Source: an uncultured Oscillibacter sp. (GTDB lineage: Bacteria > Bacillota > Clostridia > Oscillospirales > Oscillospiraceae). Taken from it: a stretch of 6,350 nt of DNA. The translations under genes were made by a program, and so were the position numbers. The notes beneath the pieces were generated by a model, which saw only the letters and a program-made list of their open reading frames with translations, was not told the origin of the DNA and ran no database searches. The stretch's first letter is position 1. Each line of letters starts with the position of its first letter. Of the stretch, positions 1 to 6,344 are shown piece by piece. The DNA lies in assembly GCA_905233795.1 (NCBI GenBank), contig CAJOFP010000038.1, positions 1 to 6,350 on the forward strand, read 5' to 3'.

Positions 1-2333
1 TTTTCACCCGGATTTTCAGGATTATTTTCCGGCGGATTTTGATTCTCGCCCGGATTTTCAGGATTATTTTCCGGCGGATTTTGATTTTCATCCGGCTTTT
101 CAGGATTTATATTTATATTTTCCGGCGGTTCGATTTTCTCGGAAATCATATGGGATTTCTTCGCCGGGGGTTCGATTCCATCCGGCTGTGACGGTCTGAA
201 ATCATACGCGCCGTTATTCAATCCGGCGTTATTATTTTTATTTAAATTTGACGCCGTGGACGCGTAAGGATTCTCGACTTCGGACGGGTCACGTCCCTCT
301 ATAATCGCTATCATCTCGCCGCCTGTAATCGTTTCTTTTTCGAGTAAATACGCCACGACTTTGTCCATGTCGTCCCGGTTTTCCCGGATTGTCTCAACGG
401 CGGATTGATAGCACTGGTCTAAAATTACTTTTACGGCGCGATCCATCGCGGCGGCGGTATCCTGCGCGACATCCATCCCGTAACCGCCGTCCAAATACTG
501 TGTGCGTCTGGACGCCAAAGCCATCATGCCGAACTCGTCACTCATGCCGAACATGGCGACCATATTGCGGGCGATTCCCGTGGCGTCCTGTATATCCTGC
601 GCCGCGCCGTTCGTCATGGTATTCATCACGACTTCCTCAGCGGCGCGTCCGCCCATTGAAACCGTGATTTTCGCCATCAATTCATCTTTTGTGCGCAATT
701 CGGTCTTGTCTTCCTCCGGCATTAACAGCGTGTAACCCAGACTGCCTTGCGTATGCGGAACAATCGTGATTTTCTGTACGGGTTCCGTATTTTTCTGTCG
801 ATAAGCGACCATCGCGTGGCCGACTTCGTGATAAGCGACAAGTTTCTTTTCAAATTCAGTCAATACGCTGCCTTTTTTCTCCGTACCGGCTATGACAAGT
901 TCAAACGCCGCCAATAAATCTTCCTGATTGACCAGTTTTCTGCCTTTACGGACGGCGCGTAACGCCGCTTCGTTGACCAGATTCGCCAAATCCGCGCCGA
1001 CTGTCCCGGCGGTGGCCAGCGCGACTTTTTTCAAGTCCACGTCCTCGCCTAATTTAATATTTCTCGTATGCACTTGCAACGTCGCCAAGCGTCCCGCCAA
1101 ATTCGGCCTGTCGATCACGATTCGCCGGTCAAATCGTCCCGGACGCAATAACGCCTGATCCAATACCTCCGGTCTGTTCGTGGCGGCAAGTAATATAATG
1201 CCTTTTGTGGGGTCAAAACCGTCCATTTCGGCCAAGAGCTGGTTTAACGTCTGTTCGCGCTCGTCATTGCCGCCCATGCGATTGTCTCTTGACTTGCCTA
1301 TTGTATCAATTTCGTCGATAAAGACAATACAGGGCGCGACTTTTCCGGCTTCTTTGAATAAATCCCGCACGCGGCTCGCGCCGACGCCGACAAACATTTC
1401 AACGAAATCAGAACCGGAAATCGAGAAAAACGGCACGCCCGCTTCCCCCGCGACGGCTTTTGCCAAAAGCGTTTTACCTGTACCCGGAGGGCCGACCAGT
1501 AAAGCGCCTTTGGGCAGTTTCGCGCCGATTTCCGTATATTTCCCCGGATTGTGCAGGAAATCTATAATTTCCGTGACGGACTCTTTCGCCTCATCCTGTC
1601 CGGCGACGTCTGAAAAATATACTCCGGTTGATTTTTCCATATAAACTTTCGCGTTTGATTTTCCGACGCCGCCTATACCGCCGATTCCGCCGCGTTTCGC
1701 CATCCAGTTCATAAAGAACGAAAGGCCAAGAATCATCACGATAAAGGGCAGAAGATTGACAAGAATAATCAAAACGGGATTCATCGGCGCCTGATAATCC
1801 TCGTTAATACGAATATCGCCGCCGCAATCGCGCAAAAATCTCAATGTCGCGTCGTTCGATTCCACTTGGACGGTAAATAAACGCAGTTCAGACCGTCGTT
1901 CCTGACCGTCCGCGCCGGTGTGGCTGTACAAAGCCCGCGTATGATTATAATTATTATTATAATCATTATTTTCCGCGTTGTCGCTCTCCCGCGCTACGCG
2001 TGTATAAACCTCATCGTTTTTCGCCGTAAACGCGTAATTTTCCGCCGGGAGTATCATTAAAATACGCTCTTCGTTATCAAAATCCACGGACTCTATTTTC
2101 TTATCTTCCGCCATGCGTAAAAATTCGCTGTATTCAATTTCAATCGACGACGATTGCCGGGTGGTATTATTCATATAATTGCCCGCGTAGCCGATTAAAA
2201 TAGTCAATACCAACGCCCAGCCGACTAACTGAAACGCGCCGCGCATATTATTGCGATTTCGATCATTTTTCGGATCATTTGGTCCTTTATTGTGATTATG
2301 ATTGGGATTATTATTATTCGGATTGTTATCCAT
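1..2333 (-). CDS. ftsH: ATP-dependent zinc metalloprotease FtsH (3' end beyond window)
   Basis: Membrane-anchored AAA+ protease that unfolds and degrades membrane and short-lived cytosolic proteins, normally as a hexamer. The reading frame is open from ATG 2333 to the left edge, giving at least 777 residues. Residues 1-29 are Asn-rich; TM1 is about 33-52; an extracytoplasmic domain spans about 53-183 with an Asn-rich insert; TM2 is about 187-208. AAA+ motifs are complete: Walker A GPPGTGKT 281-288, pore loop MFVG 313-316, Walker B IVFIDEID 336-343, and second region of homology ATNRP 384-388 with probable arginine fingers R397 and R400. The zinc site is HEVGH (H502, E503, H506) with third ligand D580 in GAAQD. 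From about residue 688 the tail is Asn/Pro/Glu-rich and repetitive, so the protein exceeds the roughly 600-650 residues usual for FtsH. The start is set by AAAGGAG (2344-2350), 10 bases upstream. All catalytic residues are present, so it should be active. Confidence 0.97.
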   Translation of the reverse strand, partial: MDNNPNNNNPNHNHNKGPNDPKNDRNRNNMRGAFQLVGWALVLTILIGYAGNYMNNTTRQSSSIEIEYSEFLRMAEDKKIESVDFDNEERILMILPAENYAFTAKNDEVYTRVARESDNAENNDYNNNYNHTRALYSHTGADGQERRSELRLFTVQVESNDATLRFLRDCGGDIRINEDYQAPMNPVLIILVNLLPFIVMILGLSFFMNWMAKRGGIGGIGGVGKSNAKVYMEKSTGVYFSDVAGQDEAKESVTEIIDFLHNPGKYTEIGAKLPKGALLVGPPGTGKTLLAKAVAGEAGVPFFSISGSDFVEMFVGVGASRVRDLFKEAGKVAPCIVFIDEIDTIGKSRDNRMGGNDEREQTLNQLLAEMDGFDPTKGIILLAATNRPEVLDQALLRPGRFDRRIVIDRPNLAGRLATLQVHTRNIKLGEDVDLKKVALATAGTVGADLANLVNEAALRAVRKGRKLVNQEDLLAAFELVIAGTEKKGSVLTEFEKKLVAYHEVGHAMVAYRQKNTEPVQKITIVPHTQGSLGYTLLMPEEDKTELRTKDELMAKITVSMGGRAAEEVVMNTMTNGAAQDIQDATGIARNMVAMFGMSDEFGMMALASRRTQYLDGGYGMDVAQDTAAAMDRAVKVILDQCYQSAVETIRENRDDMDKVVAYLLEKETITGGEMIAIIEGRDPSEVENPYASTASNLNKNNNAGLNNGAYDFRPSQPDGIEPPAKKSHMISEKIEPPENININPEKPDENQNPPENNPENPGENQNPPENNPENPGE
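2..134 (-). repeat. 42-bp tandem repeat in the ftsH 3' coding region
   Basis: Two nearly identical 42-base units occupy 2-43 and 44-85; they differ at only two positions near their left ends. A third, degenerate and longer unit follows at 86-134. Each unit encodes 14 residues read as GENQNPPENNPENP, and 42 is a multiple of three, so copy-number change keeps the frame. The array may continue past the left edge. The encoded tail lies after the peptidase domain and should be disordered and exposed in the cytoplasm. Confidence 0.93.
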
Positions 2334-2444
2334 TCGATTTGGGCTCCTTTCCGTGAAAATCGAACCGCCCGTGAAAATCCGGGCTTCATCCGGGATAAAT
2401 CCGGGATTAATTCCGGGAAAATCCGGCTCCGGACGATTTCACAC
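2334..2444 (-). promoter_or_regulatory. ftsH 5' leader with phased TCCGG(G) words and RBS
   Basis: Predicted untranslated leader of about 111 bases between the inferred ftsH transcription start (near 2444) and the ATG at 2333. On the plus strand the word TCCGG or TCCGGG begins at 2378, 2389, 2400, 2412, 2422 and 2428, mostly 10-12 bases apart. Two copies of CCGTGAAAATC lie at 2351-2361 and 2369-2379. The ribosome-binding site AAAGGAG is at 2344-2350. The repeats and RBS are seen directly; the transcript boundary and any regulatory role are inferred. I recognise no known riboswitch, CIRCE element or CtsR box. Confidence 0.55.
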
Positions 2445-2450
2445 GCCGCG

Positions 2451-2479
2451 AGTATATCACATTTTATCACGCGTCACAA
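2451..2479 (-). promoter_or_regulatory. sigma-A promoter for ftsH
   Basis: Read on the minus strand, a -35 box TTGTGA (2479-2474) is followed after exactly 17 bases by a -10 box TATACT (2456-2451). The bases just before the -10 form an extended TGA-TATACT element. The spacing is ideal and the site points at ftsH, 117 bases upstream of its ATG. Transcription would start near 2444. This is the best promoter match in the divergent region. Confidence 0.8.
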
Positions 2480-2541
2480 GAAATAGAAAATCTTTTTTCG
2501 TGAAGTTTCTGTAAATTCCGCTTTTTTGCTCTCCATGTCCA

Positions 2542-2560
2542 TGTTATGATATGTTATAAT
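2542..2560 (+). promoter_or_regulatory. candidate extended -10 promoter(s) for the rRNA methyltransferase gene
   Basis: Two extended -10 elements of the form TGnTATnAT lie side by side: TGTTATGAT at 2542-2550 and TGTTATAAT at 2552-2560. The second matches the consensus fully. No good -35 box sits 17 bases upstream; TTGCTC at 2526-2531 is 23 bases from the second -10, too far. Extended -10 promoters can work without a strong -35. If used, the leader to the ATG at 2706 would be about 140 bases of nearly pure A/T, so chance matches are a real concern. Confidence 0.45.
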
Positions 2561-2570
2561 AATAAATATA

Positions 2571-2622
2571 AATAAATATTATAATATTTATTATAACAAA
2601 TCATGAGGGTTATTATAATAAA
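2571..2622. repeat. overlapping A/T-only palindromes in the divergent intergenic region
   Basis: A perfect 22-base palindrome made only of A and T spans 2571-2592. Its right part overlaps a second possible hairpin whose 10-base arms are 2587-2596 and 2613-2622 around a 16-base loop, so the two folds would exclude each other. Apart from these, the candidate promoter and the ribosome-binding site, I see nothing in 2561-2705 except A/T-rich sequence. Such palindromes arise easily in this composition, and I assign no function. Confidence 0.5.
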
Positions 2623-2705
2623 ATATATATAATAAATCTAAAAATTGAAAATATATTGAAAAAAATAAAAAATAGCGAAAAATAAAAAATCACGGAGGAA
2701 TTGAA

Positions 2706-3635
2706 ATGCGTCGTGAAAATAATCGTGAGAATAATCGCCCGGACGGACGGAGAGAAAAAGAGAAAGAAATAAAACAAGAGCGAAAACGCGAATGGAACAC
2801 GCGAAAAGAGAATGAACAGGAACAAAAATTTGATACGCGTATCAAAATGAAAAAAGAGCGGGAAAGAGACCGGGAAGAGCGGGAAGCCGACAGCGACGGT
2901 ATGATAGAGGGGCGGAACGCGGTCTTGGAGGCGATACGCGCCGGGGCGAATCTGGATAAAATATACTTACAAAAAGGCTTAAATGACGATAAGGCGCTTG
3001 GAAAAATCGCGTCGACGGCGCGGGCGGCGGGCGCCGTCGTTGTGGACGCTGATAAACGCAAACTGGACGCGATGAGCCGTACTCATGCCCATCAGGGCGT
3101 GATCGCGTTCATGGCGGCGCGGGCTTACGCGGATATTGACGAGTTATTCCGGCGCGCCGAACTGCGCAACGAAGCGCCTTTATTTGTGATTTGCGACGAA
3201 CTGTCAGACCCGCGCAATCTGGGGGCGGTCATTCGCACAGCGGAATGCGCGGGGGCGCATGGAGTGATTATCCCGAAACGGCGAAGCGCGGGTTTGACAT
3301 CCGTGACGGCGAAAGCGTCAGCGGGCGCGATTGCGCATTTGCCCGTGGCGCGGGTGGCGAATATACCCATTTCATTATCAGACCTGAAAAAGCGCGGCTT
3401 ATGGATATTCGGCGCGGATGTGTCAGGCGATACGGATTTATATCACGCGGATTTGAAACTTCCGGCGGCGATTGTCATTGGCAACGAGGGACGCGGTATG
3501 ACGTCATTGGCGGCGAAACGGTGTGATTTTCTGGTAAAAATCCCCATGCTGGGGCGATTAAATTCACTGAACGCGTCAGCGGCGGCGGCTGTGATGTTAT
3601 ACGAAGCTGTCAGACAGAGACACGCGCAAATATAA
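2706..3635 (+). CDS. rlmB: SpoU/TrmH-family 23S rRNA 2'-O-ribose methyltransferase, RlmB type
   Basis: SAM-dependent enzyme of the SPOUT class; the RlmB subgroup methylates the 2'-O of G2251 in the 23S rRNA peptidyl-transferase region. The 309-residue protein has a very charged Arg/Glu/Lys extension (1-62), then an RlmB-like N-terminal substrate-binding domain starting MIEGRNAVLEAI (66-77), and the knotted catalytic domain from about 157. All three SpoU motifs are visible: DPRNLGAVIRTAE 168-180 (N171, R177), IVIGNEGRG 256-264 (N260, E261), and IPMLGRLNSLNASAA 279-293 (N286, S287, N289). Length without the extension, about 245 residues, matches the family. The ATG at 2706 is chosen because GGAGG (2694-2698) lies seven bases upstream; the internal ATG at M66 lacks a well-placed site. 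The exact target nucleotide cannot be read from sequence. It is divergent from ftsH and lies 196 bases upstream of the membrane protein gene. Confidence 0.92.
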   Translation: MRRENNRENNRPDGRREKEKEIKQERKREWNTRKENEQEQKFDTRIKMKKERERDREEREADSDGMIEGRNAVLEAIRAGANLDKIYLQKGLNDDKALGKIASTARAAGAVVVDADKRKLDAMSRTHAHQGVIAFMAARAYADIDELFRRAELRNEAPLFVICDELSDPRNLGAVIRTAECAGAHGVIIPKRRSAGLTSVTAKASAGAIAHLPVARVANIPISLSDLKKRGLWIFGADVSGDTDLYHADLKLPAAIVIGNEGRGMTSLAAKRCDFLVKIPMLGRLNSLNASAAAAVMLYEAVRQRHAQI

Positions 3636-3668
3636 AAAAATATAAAAATATGCGCAAGGATTGAAAAT

Positions 3669-3782
3669 GAACCTCTCCCCTGTCCCCTCCCCTAAAAGGG
3701 GAGGGGAACGTAATGGGAAGAAATGCCGCGAATTACGTTCCCCCTCTCCTAATTTAGGAGAGGGGGACAGGGGGTGAGGTTC
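3669..3782. repeat. GC-rich fold-back palindromic element with a hairpin in each arm (MITE/REP-like)
   Basis: The element begins GAACCTC and ends with its inverse GAGGTTC. The outer arms, about 3669-3714 and 3732-3782, are imperfect inverted repeats closing on ACGTAAT/ATTACGT around a 17-base centre (3715-3731). Each arm also contains its own near-perfect hairpin: 3683-3693 with 3697-3707 (11 bp, 3-base loop) and 3739-3751 with 3755-3767 (13 bp, 3-base loop). C-runs on one side and G-runs on the other differ completely from the A/T-rich flanks, suggesting an inserted mobile repeat. No clear target-site duplication and no transposase gene is visible. It sits between rlmB and the next gene and could hinder read-through or protect mRNA ends, but no T-run follows either hairpin, so it is not a standard terminator. 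Confidence 0.85.
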
Positions 3783-3831
3783 TTATAAAAATATAAAAAA
3801 GCGTGATGATTTTAGGAAAGGCGCGGAAAAA

Positions 3832-6180
3832 ATGGAAGATATGGAAGATATAGGGGCGGAAGAATACACGTTAGATGAGATACTTGCGGAATACGGCGGC
3901 GGATTGGAAAAGAAGTTGACGGAGGGCGTGGAGCCGGACGCGGCGGACATGCCCCAGCCGTCGGCGTCGCTTGGCGTTTCCATACCGGTTTTAAATCCGA
4001 TTCGCCCGCCGGAACCGGAAAAGCCGGAAGAAAAAAAAGACGCGAAAAATTTAAATAATAATATAGATAATATGGATAATATAGATAAAGAAAGCGCGGA
4101 AGAAAATCAGGAAGAGGCGGAGAATTTAGATAAAAAGAGTGAAAATCAGGAAAGCGCGGAAAATTTAGAGAATGATAATATAGATAAAGAAAACGCGGGA
4201 AAAAATCGGGAAAACGCGGAAAATTTAGAGAAAAAAAGCGCGGGGAAAAAAGAAATATTGCCGGATATTCCCGCGTTTGTATCGGATATGACGCCTTTGA
4301 GATCGGGAAAACGGCGTAAAAAAACGGATGAAAATTTAAATTTAGATGATAATTCGCCGATTGTGTCGGTATCGCTGGAAGAGGCGGTCGCGGAACAGGA
4401 ACAGAAAAGCGGACGCGCTTTGTTTTCACGGCGTTTCCCGTGGGAGGCGCAAGGCGGGAAAAATCAAGATGAAAATGACGCGAGAAATTTAGATAATAAT
4501 AATAATAATTTAGATAATAATTTAAATGAAAATGATTTTGATTTAAAAAATATAGATTTAAAAAATATAAAAGATATAAAAGAACCGGATTTGACGGAAA
4601 CGGCGGAATTATATAGACAGGAATATGAACGGCGTCTGGACGGGCTTCCGGCGGCGTTGGCGGTCGCCATGATTCCCGTGTTAATCTCGCTCGCGGAATG
4701 GGCCGGATTAAATATCCCGTTTCTGACCGGAAATTGGATGACACGCGGGATATTATATATAATATGCTTATTATTTACGGGCTGGTCGTGCCGGTATGTT
4801 TTCACGGATACGCGCTGCGCGGGGGCGTTTTTATGCGGCGTCGGGGCCTGCGCCTGTATATGCGATTGCATCTCTATGCTGTTTTTGCCCGGACGCGCCG
4901 CGGCGGATTCTTACGCGGCGGCGGCGTGTCTCGCGCTGATCGCCGCCAAATGCGGGATCGCGTTGGAAAGTCGCGGCATGTATGAGACATTCAGGACGGC
5001 GGCATTAGATGACAGTCCGCCGTGGCTGATCGCCGATACGGAAAAAGGCGCCCGCAAACAGGACGGCGCGTCAACCGGATTTTATACGGCGGCGACACGA
5101 AAAAATTTTTCGTCCGTATGGCAAGCGTTGATTTCGCCGTTAATCTTGGCGGCAAGTCTGGTATTCGCGTTTTTAAGCTCAGCCGGACAGGATAGAATTT
5201 CAGACTTTTTTCTGAACTGGTCGGGGATTTTAATCGCCGGTTCGACGCTGACACTGCCGTTATGCTGGGGATTGCCGTGGGGATTATTGGCGCGCAGATT
5301 ACAGAAATCCGGGTGCGCGATGGCCGGATGGCGCGGCGCGGAAAAAATTAGCAAGTCTAAAAAAATTATCGTCACGGATCGTGATTTGTTCCCCGCCGGG
5401 TCTGTAAAGCTAAACGGCATGAAAGTATATAATAAAAATATAGGCAAGGCGGTTTCTTACGCGGCGAGTATGGCGCGGGCGTCCGGGAGCGGATTGGAAA
5501 AAGTATTTGATGATTTGTTACGCGGCGAGGCCGGGAAATATCTGCCCGCCGGGAATTTCAGATTTTATCAGGAGGGCGGTTATTCGGCTGTCATACAGGG
5601 TGAGACGGTTTTATTCGGCACGGCGTCTTTTTTACGCCGTATGGGACAGCGCGTCCCGGACGGGCCGATATTTAATAACGGCATGCTGCTTGCCGCCGGT
5701 ACGGAATTAATCGCCGCGTTCGCGTTGCGCTATTCGGCGTCCGAAAACGTCGATTACGCGCTTCGCATGATTCGCCGCAATCGAATTACGGTCGTATTGG
5801 CGGCGCGGGATCCGAATATTACGCCAAGTTTATTATCCCGGAAATTCCGGCGTAAAATCCGCGTCGAATATCCCAGTCTTGCGGCCCGCGTGGCTTTGAG
5901 CGAACCGGAAAATAAAAATAATAATAATTATAATTATCCAAACGCGCTTTTATTCCGTGAGGGTTTACTGCCTTACGCCGAAGCCGTGATAGGAAGTCGG
6001 CGTTTATATCACGGCGTCCGCCGGGCGACGATTTTAGGCTTGTTCGGTTCCGCCGCCGGTTTATTATTATCTTATTATCTGGTTTTTCAGGCCCGTTATA
6101 ATCTTCTTACGCCTTTGACGCTGATTTTATTTTTATTATTATGGGCTCTGCCCGCGCTTCTCGCTATGGATATTATATAA
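3832..6180 (+). CDS. membrane protein resembling a catalytically degenerate P-type (P1B) ATPase
   Basis: A 782-residue protein of unknown function. Residues 1-265 are acidic, Asn/Glu/Lys-rich and probably disordered, opening with YTLDEILAEYG (12-22). Then come four predicted membrane spans (about 272-292, 304-324, 329-352, 358-378), a short loop (379-430), two spans (431-451, 457-488), a soluble region (489-731) and two final spans (732-752, 757-779). This 4+2+2 layout matches P1B metal ATPases. PLCWGLPWGLLARRLQKSG (476-494) followed by RGAEKISKSKKIIVTD (501-516) resembles the CPC helix leading to the phosphorylated Asp. However, DKTGT is replaced by DRDLF (516-520), TGDN by ARDPN near 658-662, no GDGxND is seen, and the actuator domain is reduced to about 50 residues. 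AGGAAAGG (3814-3821) lies 10 bases before the ATG. Ion pumping therefore seems unlikely; a regulatory or structural role is conjecture. The family link rests on inspection by eye. Confidence 0.6.
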   Translation: MEDMEDIGAEEYTLDEILAEYGGGLEKKLTEGVEPDAADMPQPSASLGVSIPVLNPIRPPEPEKPEEKKDAKNLNNNIDNMDNIDKESAEENQEEAENLDKKSENQESAENLENDNIDKENAGKNRENAENLEKKSAGKKEILPDIPAFVSDMTPLRSGKRRKKTDENLNLDDNSPIVSVSLEEAVAEQEQKSGRALFSRRFPWEAQGGKNQDENDARNLDNNNNNLDNNLNENDFDLKNIDLKNIKDIKEPDLTETAELYRQEYERRLDGLPAALAVAMIPVLISLAEWAGLNIPFLTGNWMTRGILYIICLLFTGWSCRYVFTDTRCAGAFLCGVGACACICDCISMLFLPGRAAADSYAAAACLALIAAKCGIALESRGMYETFRTAALDDSPPWLIADTEKGARKQDGASTGFYTAATRKNFSSVWQALISPLILAASLVFAFLSSAGQDRISDFFLNWSGILIAGSTLTLPLCWGLPWGLLARRLQKSGCAMAGWRGAEKISKSKKIIVTDRDLFPAGSVKLNGMKVYNKNIGKAVSYAASMARASGSGLEKVFDDLLRGEAGKYLPAGNFRFYQEGGYSAVIQGETVLFGTASFLRRMGQRVPDGPIFNNGMLLAAGTELIAAFALRYSASENVDYALRMIRRNRITVVLAARDPNITPSLLSRKFRRKIRVEYPSLAARVALSEPENKNNNNYNYPNALLFREGLLPYAEAVIGSRRLYHGVRRATILGLFGSAAGLLLSYYLVFQARYNLLTPLTLILFLLLWALPALLAMDII
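4093..4251 (+). repeat. degenerate Glu/Asn/Lys repeat in the N-terminal linker of the membrane protein
   Basis: Residues 88-140 of the 782-residue protein consist of variants of a short unit around ENQESAENLDKKS. The core AENL occurs at 96-99, 109-112 and 129-132, with NIDKE-type spacers between some copies. The DNA is purine-rich on the coding strand. The stretch is strongly charged and probably disordered, possibly partly helical. Confidence 0.7.
4486..4581 (+). repeat. AAT microsatellite and poly-Asn/DLKNI repeat within the membrane protein gene
   Basis: This stretch encodes residues 219-250, just before the membrane part. It contains five uninterrupted AAT codons (4495-4509, N222-N226), further NLDNN units, and the repeated peptide DLKNIDLKNI (237-246). 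The local DNA is close to intergenic in base composition although it is coding. Codon-unit expansion would change linker length without breaking the frame. Confidence 0.8.
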
Positions 6181-6197
6181 ATTATATAATTTATATA
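6174..6197. repeat. 24-bp perfect A/T palindrome across the membrane-protein stop codon
   Basis: Positions 6174-6197 read the same on both strands and contain only A and T; the TAA stop (6178-6180) lies inside. Without G/C pairs or a U-tract it would be a poor intrinsic terminator. No better terminator is seen before the promoter at 6230, so transcripts may run on or end here. Chance occurrence is plausible in this composition. Confidence 0.5.
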
Positions 6198-6229
6198 TAA
6201 ATAATTATAATGATAATATTATAACGCGC

Positions 6230-6258
6230 TTGACGCGTCGGCGGCTTTCTGTTAAAAT
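6230..6258 (+). promoter_or_regulatory. strong sigma-A promoter for the gene beyond the right edge
   Basis: A -35 box TTGACG (6230-6235) is separated by exactly 17 bases from a -10 box TAAAAT (6253-6258), preceded by the extended element TGT (6250-6252). This is nearly consensus and stands out because the -35 and spacer form a small G/C-rich island in an A/T-only region. Transcription would begin near 6265, leaving an A/T-rich leader of at least 85 bases. Confidence 0.82.
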
Positions 6259-6344
6259 AGCTTGAATTTATTTTAAATTTATTATTATTTAAAAATTTAT
6301 TTTTATAATTTTTTATAATAATATTATAAATTTATAATTATTTT

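Noticed and set aside
1..134. CRISPR array suggested by regularly spaced repeats at the left edge
   Set aside because: The repeats are direct tandem units without unique spacers and are translated in frame as the FtsH tail.
389..1644. Several plus-strand open frames of 76-154 codons across this region
   Set aside because: They lie antisense to ftsH, whose minus-strand frame carries every AAA+ and zinc-protease motif; they show no family features of their own.
2603..2632. Nine-codon open frame beginning ATGAGGGTT in the rlmB leader, possible leader peptide
   Set aside because: No ribosome-binding site precedes it, codons show no attenuation-type run, and such short frames are expected by chance.
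2645..2671. Second promoter upstream of rlmB (TTGAAA with TAAAAA)
   Set aside because: The spacer is only 15 bases and the A-rich background produces such boxes readily; the extended -10 pair at 2542-2560 is better.
2613..2825. Minus-strand 70-codon frame resembling a hydrophobic, Phe-rich membrane peptide
   Set aside because: It is the complement of A-rich leader and of Lys/Glu/Arg codons at the start of rlmB, which automatically give Phe, Leu and Ile; no RBS was seen.
3633..3665. Possible terminator hairpin after rlmB from GCGCA...TGCGC
   Set aside because: The matching arms are only about five bases with a loop near 25 bases, and no T-run follows.
3739..3767. Intrinsic terminator formed by the 13-bp hairpin in the fold-back element
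   Set aside because: The stem is strong, but the following bases are ACAGGGGGTGAGG and not a U-tract; I kept it as part of the repeat element instead.
3812..4744. Minus-strand open frame of 310 codons rich in Tyr, Leu, Pro and Phe, opposite the membrane protein gene
   Set aside because: It mirrors the low-complexity Asn/Glu-rich coding strand (AAT and GAA read back as ATT and TTC), has no recognisable domain, and overlaps the better supported plus-strand gene with its RBS.
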